Source: Paenibacillus radicibacter (lineage in GTDB: Bacteria; Bacillota; Bacilli; Paenibacillales; NBRC-103111). From it: a stretch of DNA of 64,000 nt. Under the pieces are notes generated by a model. That model saw only the letters and a list, made by a program, of their open reading frames with translations. It was not told the origin of the DNA and made no database searches. Positions 17,302 through 25,780 of the stretch are shown here, piece by piece. The DNA lies in the NCBI RefSeq assembly GCF_024721995.1, contig NZ_JANQBC010000002.1:186001-250000 (forward strand). The letters are read 5' to 3'. A program made the translations under genes and the position numbers. How positions within the stretch are numbered: position 1 is the stretch's first letter; each line of letters starts with the position of its first letter.

Positions 17302-18480
17302 ATGGATTTTAACATTACACCTGCAGCTCGAATGCAGGGACTACCTACTCAATTTTTTGCAACATTAGTTAAGAAAGCGAATGCACAAATTGCTGCTGGA
17401 CATGATGTCATTAATTTAGGTCAAGGCAATCCCGATCGACCAACGCCTGAGCACATTGTGGATTCTCTAAAGCAAGCAGCGAGCAATCCGCTTTATCATA
17501 AATACCCCCCATTTACGGGCTATGCTTTTCTAAAAGAAGCTGTTGCGAAGCGTTACCAAGAAGATTATGGTGTTAAACTTGATCCCGAAACAGAAGTTGC
17601 CGTACTATTCGGCGGTAAAACAGGGCTTGTCGAGCTTGCACAATGTTTGCTTAATCCAGGAGATGTGTGTCTTGTTCCCGATCCCGGATATCCCGATTAT
17701 TGGTCAGGTGTTGCGCTATCCGGTGCACGAATGAGTGCAATGCCACTGACGGCAGCTAATGCCTTCCTTCCTGACTACAACGCGATTTCACAGGAAGACC
17801 TAGACCTTGCGAAGTTGATGTTTATTAATTATCCGAATAATCCAACCGGTGCGACAGCTCCGATGTCTTTTTACGAAGAAACCGTTCAATTTGCGAAAAA
17901 GAATCAAGTGGTTGTGGCAAGTGACTTTGCATACGGGGCGATTGGATTTGACGGTGAGCAGCCGATCAGTTTCTTGCAAGTACCTGGCGCTAAGGAAGTC
18001 GGAATTGAATTCTATACGATGTCCAAAACGTACAACATGGCTGGCTGGCGCGTTGGTTTCGCTTTAGGTAACCGTGAAATTATTAAACTCATTAACTTGA
18101 TGCAGGATCACTACTACTGCTCGCTGTTCGGTGGCATTCAAGAAGCTGCTGCTACGGCACTAACGGGACCCCAAGATTGTGTGGAGGAATTAGTGAATGT
18201 TTATGAGAGCCGCCGCGAGGCACTGTTTAATGCGCTTGATTCCATCGGCTGGAAAGCAGAGCGCTCCAAAGGCTCTTTCTTCACATGGCTGCCTGTACCT
18301 GCACCTTATACTTCAACGGAGTTCGCTGACTTGTTATTAGAAAAAGCGAATGTCGTCGTCGCACCTGGCATTGGCTTTGGTGCACATGGTGAAGGCTATG
18401 TACGACTGGCTCTTCTAGCATCTGAAGAACGCTTAACAGAAGCGGTTCATCGTGTCGGAAAATTGGGTATTTTTGCTTAA
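17302..18480 (+). CDS. mtnE: Aminotransferase of methionine salvage (MtnE-like)
   Basis: A PLP-dependent class I/II aminotransferase of 392 residues; in B. subtilis this enzyme makes methionine from 2-oxo-4-methylthiobutyrate. Seen: substrate-side GQGNPDRPTPEHIV, the INYPNNPTGA signature, cofactor Asp/Tyr in VVASDFAYGAIGFD, Schiff-base Lys in YTMSKTYNMAGWRVGFALG (~235) and the carboxylate-binding Arg in EGYVRLALL. ATG 17302 is chosen over GTG 17293 because GGAG lies 10 nt before it. The assignment to mtnE rather than a general aminotransferase rests on similarity to YkrV and on mtnWXB nearby. No SAM riboswitch was found upstream. Confidence 0.8.
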   Translation: MDFNITPAARMQGLPTQFFATLVKKANAQIAAGHDVINLGQGNPDRPTPEHIVDSLKQAASNPLYHKYPPFTGYAFLKEAVAKRYQEDYGVKLDPETEVAVLFGGKTGLVELAQCLLNPGDVCLVPDPGYPDYWSGVALSGARMSAMPLTAANAFLPDYNAISQEDLDLAKLMFINYPNNPTGATAPMSFYEETVQFAKKNQVVVASDFAYGAIGFDGEQPISFLQVPGAKEVGIEFYTMSKTYNMAGWRVGFALGNREIIKLINLMQDHYYCSLFGGIQEAAATALTGPQDCVEELVNVYESRREALFNALDSIGWKAERSKGSFFTWLPVPAPYTSTEFADLLLEKANVVVAPGIGFGAHGEGYVRLALLASEERLTEAVHRVGKLGIFA

Positions 18481-18512
18481 AATGAAACGGATTTATAGCT
18501 TTGACATTCCCC

Positions 18513-18540
18513 TTTACAACGATTCGGAGTCTGTGATATT
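18513..18540 (+). promoter_or_regulatory. Promoter of the proline T-box leader
   Basis: TTTACA (18513-18518), 16 bp, then GATATT (18535-18540) preceded by TGT, i.e. an extended -10. The start would fall near 18547, at the 5' end of the T-box RNA. Confidence 0.55.
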
Positions 18541-18546
18541 CTTGTA

Positions 18547-18787
18547 AGAATATTAACGTGATGATGGGAATAGTAAGAGGTCTAAGCTACGCTACAGAGA
18601 GCAAGCTCCACCGACTGAAAGAGCCTGCCGTAAGCCACCTTCCGAACCTGCCCCAGAACGGTCAGTGATGAGCTGAACAGCCCCTACTGTTATCAGGGTA
18701 TGAAGTTGGATGCGCATGCATCAATGAAGGTGGTACCGCGGAAGTTCAAGACTTTCGTCCTTACAAGTTAAGGATGGAAGTCTTTTT
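18547..18787 (+). ncRNA. T-box riboswitch, tRNA-Pro type, with terminator
   Basis: A classical T-box leader ahead of proB. Stem I contains the AGTAAG/GAA loop-E pair; the triplet after GAA is CCT (18647-18649), a proline codon and the likely specifier. The ACAGAGAGC AG-bulge (18594-18602), a distal hairpin and the antiterminator T-box GAAGGTGGTACCGCGG (18726-18741) follow. The terminator pairs AAGACTTtcGTCCTTA with TTAAGGAtgGAAGTCTT before TTTTTT (18749-18787). Uncharged tRNA-Pro is expected to allow read-through into proBAC. Exact stem I pairing was done by eye. Confidence 0.93.
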
Positions 18788-18847
18788 TGTTGTATACAGA
18801 AATAGAGAGAGAGATAGCTATCAATTAAGTTAAAGGAAGTGGAAGAA

Positions 18848-19969
18848 ATGCATACGGATCAAGTACGTGTTGTTATCAAAATCGGGTCTTCCTCCCTCAC
18901 CTTAGAGAACGAAGGCCTAAACATGGAGCAAATCCGCTACTTCGCATCTGAACTCGCAGCACTACGTGCAGAAGGTTTACAAGTGTTACTCGTGACCTCA
19001 GGTGCCGTTGCAGCAGGATTTACCTCGCTTGGCTACAAAGCTCGTCCGAAGCTCCTTCACGAGAAGCAAGCGTCTGCATCTATCGGTCAGACACTCCTCA
19101 TGCAGGCTTACCACGAGGCACTTGCCAAGTATGGCATCGGTGCAGCGCAAATTCTGCTCACCCGCTCCGACTTTACGAATCGCAAGTGTGTGCACAATGC
19201 ATCAATGACGATTGATGAACTCCTGCACCGCGGTGTCATCCCAATCATTAACGAGAATGATACGATTTCCGTTGATGAGATAAAGTTTGGCGACAATGAC
19301 ACGTTGTCTGCACTTGTTGCAAATTTGGTGAAGGCGCAGAAACTCATTATTTTGACAGATATCGATGGACTGTATACCGATAACCCTCGAAATAACCCAC
19401 TTGCGAAACGTATTGATCATGTGGATGAAATTACAGATGAGTTGTACCAAATTGCAGGCGGTGCTGGCTCCGCTGTTGGTACAGGTGGAATGCGTACGAA
19501 GATCGAAGCTGCTCGTATTGGTATGCGTGGCGGTGTGTCCGTATTCGTTGGTCGTAGTTATGAGCCTGGTGATCTGATGATTGCATACAAAGGTAATGGC
19601 AAAGGAACTTACTTTGATGCGAAACATCATAACTTATCGATGAAAAAGCAATGGGTAGGCTTCCATTCTGTTGCCGCAGGTACAATTATCGTTGACCAAG
19701 GGGCTGAGAAAGCACTGCTTAATGGCGGCAAAAGCTTGCTCCCAGCTGGTGTAACACAAGTCGAAGGCGATTTCCATCCCGGAGATGTGGTCGAAGTACG
19801 CAATGTGCAAGGTGAATGCATTGGACGCGGGATCGTCAACTACACCCCTTGGCAAATCCAAGCAGTAGCAGGACACTCCTCAGAAGAAGTCACCAAACGG
19901 ATCGAAGTATCCCGTATTGAAGTCATTCATCGTGACGAATGGGTCACGTTACAATCTTATAAATCTTAA
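18848..19969 (+). CDS. proB: Glutamate 5-kinase
   Basis: First enzyme of proline synthesis: ATP-dependent phosphorylation of glutamate to gamma-glutamyl phosphate. The protein has 373 residues, with an amino-acid-kinase domain (VVIKIGSSSLT, VTSGAVAAGF, IINENDTISVDEIKFGDND, GTGGMRTKIEAA) and a C-terminal PUA domain (~280-373), the usual full-length form. ATG 18848 is preferred over GTG 18839 because AAAGGAAGTGG lies just upstream. It follows the T-box terminator directly, so it should be induced when tRNA-Pro is uncharged. A hairpin repeat element separates it from proA. Confidence 0.96.
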   Translation: MHTDQVRVVIKIGSSSLTLENEGLNMEQIRYFASELAALRAEGLQVLLVTSGAVAAGFTSLGYKARPKLLHEKQASASIGQTLLMQAYHEALAKYGIGAAQILLTRSDFTNRKCVHNASMTIDELLHRGVIPIINENDTISVDEIKFGDNDTLSALVANLVKAQKLIILTDIDGLYTDNPRNNPLAKRIDHVDEITDELYQIAGGAGSAVGTGGMRTKIEAARIGMRGGVSVFVGRSYEPGDLMIAYKGNGKGTYFDAKHHNLSMKKQWVGFHSVAAGTIIVDQGAEKALLNGGKSLLPAGVTQVEGDFHPGDVVEVRNVQGECIGRGIVNYTPWQIQAVAGHSSEEVTKRIEVSRIEVIHRDEWVTLQSYKS

Positions 19970-19975
19970 GGGTGT

Positions 19976-20131
19976 GTTTGAAAAGTGGGGCACTGCGAAA
20001 AAGGGAATGCTTCCGGTCGCTGTTGAACTTGTGAATTCTGATTAGGTTAAAGTGGTATTTTCACAAGTTCAAAGGCGATCGCTTCGCTCCTACAGCACAC
20101 CCTTTTACTTCGTTTAACTTTTCTAACAAAC
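19976..20131. repeat. Nested inverted-repeat (MITE/REP-like) element, copy 1
   Basis: Lies between proB and proA. Outer imperfect arms GTTTGAAAAGT (19976-19986) and ACTTTTCTAACAAAC (20117-20131) enclose AAAAGGG/CCCTTTT and a perfect 13-bp core stem TTGAACTTGTGAA (20023-20035)/TTCACAAGTTCAA (20060-20072). Shared blocks with copy 2 are TGCTTCC.GTCGCTGTTGAA and TTCAAAGGCGA.CGCTTCGCTC. Core stem bases differ from copy 2 in a compensated way. There is no coding capacity. Confidence 0.85.
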
Positions 20132-20158
20132 TCAAATCTATTAAAGGATGTGTTCCTT

Positions 20159-21406
20159 ATGACTGAAGTAGTAATAAAAGCAAAGCTCGCCAAATCTGCT
20201 GCACCAGCACTAGGGTTGTTATCAACAGCTCAGAAGAATGATGCTTTGATAAGAATCGCAAGTAAATTAATGGAGCGTCAAGCTTCCATTATCGCAGCGA
20301 ACCAAGAAGATTTGGATCGCGGTCGTCAGAATGGGATGAGCGCTTCCCTGCTCGATCGCTTAGCCTTGAATGAAGCTCGAATTAAAGCAATGGCTGAAGG
20401 ACTTGAACAAATCGTTCACCTACCTGATCCGATTGGAGATACGTTAGAGAAGTTTGATCGTCCAAACGGACTGCGCATTGAGAAAGTACGTGTACCGCTT
20501 GGTGTCATCGGTATCATTTATGAGGCAAGACCAAACGTGACTGTTGATGCAGCTGGATTATGTATCAAGACTGGGAATGCCGTTGTATTAAGAGGCGGTT
20601 CATCAGCCATCAGTACCAATACACGTGTTGTCGAAATCATCCATGAAGCACTTCGTGAATCCTCCGTTCCTGAAGCCGCTGTACAACTTATTACGGATCC
20701 AAAACGCTCCTCCGTCGATGAAATGCTGAAACTAAATGGACTCATTGATGTCCTTATCCCTCGCGGCGGTCATTCACTTATTCAAAATGTTGTTAAAAAT
20801 GCAACCGTTCCAGTTATTGAAACTGGGGCTGGAATTTGTCATACTTTTATAGACCAATCGGCAAACTCGGATATGGCAATGTCGATTGCAATGAATGCAA
20901 AAGTACAACGCCCTTCCGTATGCAATGCAATGGAGACGTTACTTGTTCATGAATCTTATGCTGCTGAGCATTTAACAGCCATTGTGGATACCTTCACGCA
21001 AGCAGGTGTTGAACTTCACGGATGCGCAGCTGCTAGGCAACTTGTGCCAAGCATCAAAGAAGCGACCGATACAGATTGGGATACCGAGTACGGTGACTAT
21101 ACCCTGAACGTTCGTGTTGTAAGTGGTATTGAAGAAGCGATGGCACACATAGCAGCACACGGCACGATGCACTCGGAATGTATCGTAACCGAAGACGCAG
21201 CAAATGCTGCTCGTTTCTTACGAGTTGTCGATGCAGCAGCCGTGTACCACAACGCCTCAACACGATTTACGGATGGATTTGAATTCGGATTCGGTGCAGA
21301 GATCGGCATCTCGACACAGAAACTACACGCACGTGGACCTATGGGACTACCAGCCCTTACTTCGGCTAAATATCGTATTTATGGAGATGGACAAATTCGG
21401 GGATAA
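20159..21406 (+). CDS. proA: Glutamate-5-semialdehyde dehydrogenase (gamma-glutamyl phosphate reductase)
   Basis: Second enzyme of proline synthesis: NADPH-dependent reduction of gamma-glutamyl phosphate. A 415-residue aldehyde-dehydrogenase-superfamily protein with RVPLGVIGIIYEARPNVTVD, KTGNAVVLRGGSSAI, the nucleophilic Cys in GAGICHTFIDQSA (~225) and RFTDGFEFGFGAEIGISTQK near the C-terminus. ATG 20159 follows AAAGGATG by 8 nt; GTG 20150 is the less likely alternative. It is separated from proB by about 190 nt containing a hairpin element and has no separate promoter that I could recognise. Confidence 0.97.
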   Translation: MTEVVIKAKLAKSAAPALGLLSTAQKNDALIRIASKLMERQASIIAANQEDLDRGRQNGMSASLLDRLALNEARIKAMAEGLEQIVHLPDPIGDTLEKFDRPNGLRIEKVRVPLGVIGIIYEARPNVTVDAAGLCIKTGNAVVLRGGSSAISTNTRVVEIIHEALRESSVPEAAVQLITDPKRSSVDEMLKLNGLIDVLIPRGGHSLIQNVVKNATVPVIETGAGICHTFIDQSANSDMAMSIAMNAKVQRPSVCNAMETLLVHESYAAEHLTAIVDTFTQAGVELHGCAAARQLVPSIKEATDTDWDTEYGDYTLNVRVVSGIEEAMAHIAAHGTMHSECIVTEDAANAARFLRVVDAAAVYHNASTRFTDGFEFGFGAEIGISTQKLHARGPMGLPALTSAKYRIYGDGQIRG

Positions 21407-21422
21407 AGGAGACAAAATTACG

Positions 21423-22304
21423 ATGACTACTCACTTACAAGACATGAAGATCACCATCGTCGGCGCAGGTTCCATGGCTCAAGCGATTATTCGCGGGCTT
21501 ATTTCCAAATCATTTACTTCACCTGACAAAATTGCTGTCACCAACAATCAGAATTATGACCGTCTACATGAGCTTCAGACCTTATATGGAATTCACATTC
21601 CTACGAATGAAGCAGACAAAGATTCGCTCGTTCGTGAAGCAAATCTAGTCATTATCGCAATGAAACCGAAGGATGCGGCAGGATCTTTTGCACGGATAAA
21701 AGACTTGGTAAGTACGGATCAATTACTAATCTCCGTCGTTGCAGGATTAAGTATCAGTACAATTGAGACGATGTTAAACCCGAAAATCATTCCAATTGCT
21801 CGCACCATGCCAAACACGTCTGCTACAATCGGCTTAGGTGCAACCGCACTCAGCTTCTCAGAGCACGTGAGCGAAGAGCAACAGGAGCTTGCTGCTAAGC
21901 TATTCCGAGCGGTTGGTATGGTTTCAATTGTCGATGAGTCGAAATTAGATATGGTCACAGGAGTATCCGGATGCGGCCCTGCTTATGTATACTACTTAAT
22001 GGAATCTTTAATTAAAGCAAGCGTAGAAGGCGGACTTACTGTCGAAGAAGCGCAAGCACTTACCATTCAAACCGTCATTGGGGCTGCACATATGGTAAAA
22101 GAAACCGGTGAAGAACCAAAAGACTTAAGGAGAAAAGTAACTTCTCCAGGTGGTGCGACTGAGGCTGCTATTGAAGTCTTGGATTCTCATCATTTCTCGG
22201 AAGGCATGGTACGCGCCGTGTTTCGCGCAGCTGAGCGCTCGCAAGAGATGGGCGATCAAATTGCCGCACAATGCTTACGAACTACAAATTCAATCAAAAT
22301 GTAA
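21423..22304 (+). CDS. proC: Pyrroline-5-carboxylate reductase
   Basis: Final step of proline synthesis, reducing pyrroline-5-carboxylate with NAD(P)H. The 293-residue protein has the Rossmann motif ITIVGAGSMAQAIIRG, the IVIAMKPKD segment, IARTMPNTSATIGLG and the C-terminal family signature region VSGCGPAYVYYLMESLIKA ... KVTSPGGATEAAIEVL. ATG 21423 follows AAAGGAG at about 11 nt, a slightly long gap. It begins 16 nt after proA, so the pair is an operon. The open frame extends upstream inside proA without family similarity. Confidence 0.96.
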   Translation: MTTHLQDMKITIVGAGSMAQAIIRGLISKSFTSPDKIAVTNNQNYDRLHELQTLYGIHIPTNEADKDSLVREANLVIIAMKPKDAAGSFARIKDLVSTDQLLISVVAGLSISTIETMLNPKIIPIARTMPNTSATIGLGATALSFSEHVSEEQQELAAKLFRAVGMVSIVDESKLDMVTGVSGCGPAYVYYLMESLIKASVEGGLTVEEAQALTIQTVIGAAHMVKETGEEPKDLRRKVTSPGGATEAAIEVLDSHHFSEGMVRAVFRAAERSQEMGDQIAAQCLRTTNSIKM

Positions 22305-22318
22305 GGCAGGGATGAACG

Positions 22319-23602
22319 ATGAACAATTACTGCGTTGCGACTTATCGGTGTTACGATCCGAAAGCGGATTTTGCTAAAAAAGCAGAAGGAATCGCTGTCG
22401 GACTTACAGTTGGAAGCTGGACTGATCTTCCACAAGCCCGCAAGGCTGAAATGGAGAAACACTTAGGCAAAGTGGTTTCCGTTGAAGTATATGAATCAGA
22501 AGGTACGGAGCGTTACGGTGATCTAACGATTGCTTATCCCGACGTGAATTTCTCTCGCGATATTCCAGCACTGCTTGTTACAGTATTCGGCAAGCTGTCG
22601 ATGGACGGGAAGATCAAGCTGATCGACCTGAAGTTCTCTTCTTCTTTCCTTACGGCATTCCCAGGACCAAAATTCGGAATGCAAGGTGTGCGCGATCTAC
22701 TAGGCGTGCATGATCGCCCGCTATTAATGAGCATTTTCAAATCGGTGATCGGGCACGATCTAAACACCCTGCGCGAGCAATTTTATTTGCAAGCGCTAGG
22801 TGGCGTCGACCTCATCAAGGACGACGAGATCTTATTCGAGAACCCGCTGACGCCAATCGAGAAGCGGGTTGAGGTGTGCCTCGAGGCGGCACGCGAGGCA
22901 AGTGAAGTAACGGGTCAGAAGCTGCTGTATGCAGCGAACCTGACGGGACCTACTTCTCGCCTTGCGCAGCAGGCGAAGAAGGCAATTGGCGCGGGTGCTA
23001 ACGCGCTGCTGTTCAACGTGCTGGCGTACGGCTACGACGCCTTGCACGAACTTGCCACCGACCCCGAAGTGTCGGTGCCGATCATGGCGCACCCTTCCAT
23101 GGCGGGTGCGATGTACCCCGCGCCGGATTACGGGATCGGCGCGTCGGTATTACTCGGCAAGCTAATGCGCCTTGCCGGAGCGGACATCGTGCTGTTCCCT
23201 TCGCCATACGGTTCCGTGGTCATGCCCCGGGAAGATAATATGGCGATCCAGCACGCGCTGCTCACGAACACGCCAAGCGACTACGTGTTCGAAGGCTTTA
23301 CGCCATCGCAGTCACATGATAGCGCAGCACAAACTAGCTCGCTAGTGCTCGCTTCCTCGTTCCCGGTACCGTCAGCAGGCATCTCGCCAGGGCTCGTACC
23401 GCTCATCCTGCGCGACTTCGGTCACGATGTGATCGTGAATGCAGGCGGCGGTATCCACGGACATCCGATGGGTACAGCAGCAGGTGGTCAAGCATTCCGC
23501 CAAGCGATCGACGCAACGCTGCAAGGACGCCTACTTCAAGATGCAGCTAAGGATCACCCCGAACTGCAGAAAGCGATTGAACTATGGGGAGTAAGAGAAT
23601 AA
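22319..23602 (+). CDS. mtnW: 2,3-diketo-5-methylthiopentyl-1-phosphate enolase (RuBisCO-like protein)
   Basis: Methionine salvage enzyme that tautomerises the diketo phosphate intermediate to the enol form. It is a type IV RuBisCO-like protein of 427 residues; the carbamylation-site region [10 protein letters not shown] (~175) is intact, as are [20 protein letters not shown] and the phosphate-binding [18 protein letters not shown]. It starts 14 nt after proC, so it should be read from the proline operon. The stretch from about 22740 to 23420 is clearly more G+C-rich than both ends of the gene and the neighbours. Confidence 0.95.
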   Translation: MNNYCVATYRCYDPKADFAKKAEGIAVGLTVGSWTDLPQARKAEMEKHLGKVVSVEVYESEGTERYGDLTIAYPDVNFSRDIPALLVTVFGKLSMDGKIKLIDLKFSSSFLTAFPGPKFGMQGVRDLLGVHDRPLLMSIFKSVIGHDLNTLREQFYLQALGGVDLIKDDEILFENPLTPIEKRVEVCLEAAREASEVTGQKLLYAANLTGPTSRLAQQAKKAIGAGANALLFNVLAYGYDALHELATDPEVSVPIMAHPSMAGAMYPAPDYGIGASVLLGKLMRLAGADIVLFPSPYGSVVMPREDNMAIQHALLTNTPSDYVFEGFTPSQSHDSAAQTSSLVLASSFPVPSAGISPGLVPLILRDFGHDVIVNAGGGIHGHPMGTAAGGQAFRQAIDATLQGRLLQDAAKDHPELQKAIELWGVRE

Positions 23603-23603
23603 C

Positions 23604-24275
23604 ATGACGACACAAACGACAACAACGCATAAACAACCGATTATTTTTTGCGATTTTGACGGTACGATTACTGAGAATGATAATATCGTGGCGATTATGA
23701 AGCACTTTAACCCGCCAGGCGTGCAGGACATTATCCAGCAGGTCTTGGATAAAAAAATCTCTGTCCGCCAAGGCGTTGGCGAGATGTTCAATCTACTGCC
23801 AACAGCTAATCAAGAAGAGATTGTTCGCTATGCGATATCCAACGCTGTCATTCGCAATGGATTCCAAGAATTCGTAACATTCTGTAAGGATAAACAAATC
23901 CCGCTTCTCATTACAAGCGGAGGAATCGACTTCTTCATCTATCCGATTCTGTCTCGATTTGATATTCCATTAGAGAACATTTATTGCAACGCTTCTTCTT
24001 TTGAAGGAGAAACCATACAGATCTTGTGGCCGCATGCTTGTGACGAGCATTGTGATAATGATTGCGGCATGTGCAAGACAGCCATTATTCGCTCTTATGA
24101 TGCAAACAAGTATCATCGCATTCTAATCGGTGATTCGATTACTGATTTTGCAGGTGCAAAGCTTGTGGATACAGTCTATGCCCGCTCGCATCTGATCGAT
24201 CTCTGTGAAGAATTGCAATTGAACTATGTACCATTTACCAACTTCCATCAAATTATCGAGCAACTGGAGGCGTAA
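23604..24275 (+). CDS. mtnX: 2-hydroxy-3-keto-5-methylthiopentenyl-1-phosphate phosphatase
   Basis: HAD-superfamily phosphatase of 223 residues that follows MtnW in methionine salvage. The nucleophile motif FCDFDGTITENDN is at residues ~13-25, LLITSGGIDFFI is motif II, and ILIGDSITDFAGAK is motif IV. The Cys cluster CDEHCDNDCGMCK is characteristic of MtnX. The start is 1 nt after the mtnW stop (TAACATG), a tightly coupled arrangement, and the next gene starts within 10 nt of its end. Confidence 0.95.
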   Translation: MTTQTTTTHKQPIIFCDFDGTITENDNIVAIMKHFNPPGVQDIIQQVLDKKISVRQGVGEMFNLLPTANQEEIVRYAISNAVIRNGFQEFVTFCKDKQIPLLITSGGIDFFIYPILSRFDIPLENIYCNASSFEGETIQILWPHACDEHCDNDCGMCKTAIIRSYDANKYHRILIGDSITDFAGAKLVDTVYARSHLIDLCEELQLNYVPFTNFHQIIEQLEA

Positions 24276-24282
24276 CTTTTCG

Positions 24283-24921
24283 ATGATCGAACCTACTTTA
24301 GAACAGAAACAACAAGCTTTTCACGAGCTGCGTGAAGTGAAGACTTTATTCGCCAGCCGCGGCTGGTTCCCAGGCACGAGTGGCAACTTGTCCGTTCGTG
24401 TTGGTGATTTTACTCCTAGTGAGTTCCGCTTTGCGGTAACAGCAAGCGGTAAAGATAAAGCGGCAAACACACCAGAAGACTACTTAATTGTTAACGAGAA
24501 AGGCGTCGCGACAGAGGCTACGAAACTTAAGCCTTCCGCTGAAACGTTGATCCACTGCGAAATCTATCGCGCTACGGGCGCAGGAGCTATTTTCCATGTA
24601 CATACGATGTTTAACAATCTCGTATCTGAATTGTATGGAGAAGAAGGCTGCATTCCAGTTGAAGGTGTTGAACTAATTAAAGCACTCAATATTTGGGAAG
24701 AAGACGCCGCTATTCGGATTCCAGTTCTTCCTAATTATGCTGACATCCCACGCATTGCTGAGCTTGTCGAGGGTGCTATCATACCTCGTATTCCGGGCAT
24801 CGTTCTGCGCAAGCATGGCATCTATGCATGGGGCGCGAACGCATTCGAAGCGAAAAGACATCTTGAAGCTTTTGAATTTATGTTCGAATATGTGTATCGC
24901 TGGCATATGCTGAAGAAGTAA
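24283..24921 (+). CDS. mtnB: Methylthioribulose-1-phosphate dehydratase
   Basis: Class II aldolase-fold zinc enzyme of 212 residues that dehydrates methylthioribulose-1-phosphate to the substrate of MtnW. Seen: FPGTSGNLSVRV near residue 30, the zinc ligands in AIFHVHTMFNNL (~97-99) and a further His in IVLRKHGIYAWG (~170). ATG 24283 is chosen as the first start with family similarity; GGAGG lies 12 nt upstream. It ends the proBAC-mtnWXB run and is followed by a strong terminator, so mtnD, mtnK and mtnA must be encoded elsewhere if the pathway is complete. Confidence 0.93.
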   Translation: MIEPTLEQKQQAFHELREVKTLFASRGWFPGTSGNLSVRVGDFTPSEFRFAVTASGKDKAANTPEDYLIVNEKGVATEATKLKPSAETLIHCEIYRATGAGAIFHVHTMFNNLVSELYGEEGCIPVEGVELIKALNIWEEDAAIRIPVLPNYADIPRIAELVEGAIIPRIPGIVLRKHGIYAWGANAFEAKRHLEAFEFMFEYVYRWHMLKK

Positions 24922-24946
24922 CCTCCTCCATGCGTAACTTTATCGA

Positions 24947-24986
24947 AGCACTTCCTTTCATTTTATTGAAAAGGAAGTGCTTTTTT
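24947..24986 (+). terminator. Terminator of the proBAC-mtnWXB transcript
   Basis: AGCACTTCCTTT pairs with AAAGGAAGTGCT around a short loop, followed by TTTTTT. It marks the end of the long operon. Confidence 0.9.
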
Positions 24987-25037
24987 GTGTTATTGTAAGA
25001 TTATGGTTTTTGAATGAAATGAGGAGGTTTAATTGAC

Positions 25038-25679
25038 ATGCTGCGCAATCCCAAAGTACTATTGCCTTTCCTTACCACGTTACTTCTCGTCGTTGCCCTT
25101 TCGATTACAGCAATCTTCTTAACCAAATCCACATCTTTTACAACAAACAAACTCTATGTTGAACCTCAAAAACTGTTTACAGGAGAACTCAGTAAATACG
25201 CTGCACTCGTAGATGGCACTTATGGTGCCTTGAAAGTCAAATACAAAGGCTCGAAGCAAGAAATTGGTGTGAAGATGGAAACCTATAAGAACGGCGTACT
25301 TACCGATACGAATGCATTAGCTGGCGGTTTGTTTATTCAAGATAGTAGGAATGGTGAATATCAATTCGATGGGGACTATGTGATTTGGATCAGAGAATTG
25401 AAGAATTCAGATACTGGAAATGTTAATTTTCAACTAAAGCATTCCTTTACTGAAAATCGCTCCATCTCTTCTGTCCAAATGACACTCGATACGGATTTTA
25501 AAACTGCAGGCAGAATGAACATAGAAATGAATACCCCCGCTCAGATTACAGATCATGAGGAAATAGCAGTCTGGGGCTTCCAAGCTACAGATGAAAATCA
25601 AATGCGAACCACAGACTTTTCACCCGAATACTTGAAAAATACGAAATATGCTGTCGTATTCAAACTCTACCTCCACTAA
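25038..25679 (+). CDS. Membrane-anchored protein of unknown function
   Basis: A 213-residue protein I do not recognise. One N-terminal membrane segment (PFLTTLLLVVALSITAIFL, residues 10-28) without a lipobox suggests an anchored or secreted protein with a ~180-residue extracellular domain. That domain is rich in alternating hydrophobic residues (YGALKVKYKG, YQFDGDYVIWIRELK, FKTAGRMNIEMN), consistent with a beta-sandwich. The start ATG 25038 follows GAGGAGG. It precedes a YCF48-like lipoprotein by about 100 nt, but no functional link is evident. Confidence 0.7.
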   Translation: MLRNPKVLLPFLTTLLLVVALSITAIFLTKSTSFTTNKLYVEPQKLFTGELSKYAALVDGTYGALKVKYKGSKQEIGVKMETYKNGVLTDTNALAGGLFIQDSRNGEYQFDGDYVIWIRELKNSDTGNVNFQLKHSFTENRSISSVQMTLDTDFKTAGRMNIEMNTPAQITDHEEIAVWGFQATDENQMRTTDFSPEYLKNTKYAVVFKLYLH

Positions 25680-25780
25680 ATTATTTATACATATCAACGC
25701 TTGTGTAGTAACTTTTCGCAAACGGTACACGTTAATAAGACATAATCATTCAAGCATTCATAGAGGGAGCGTGTACCTAC

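Noticed and set aside
18501-18506. TTGACA as -35 of the T-box promoter
   Set aside because: No suitable -10 lies 16-18 bp downstream; TTTACA-16-GATATT fits better.
21204-21422. Upstream extension of proC inside proA
   Set aside because: It overlaps proA in another frame and lacks similarity; the Rossmann start at 21423 is natural.
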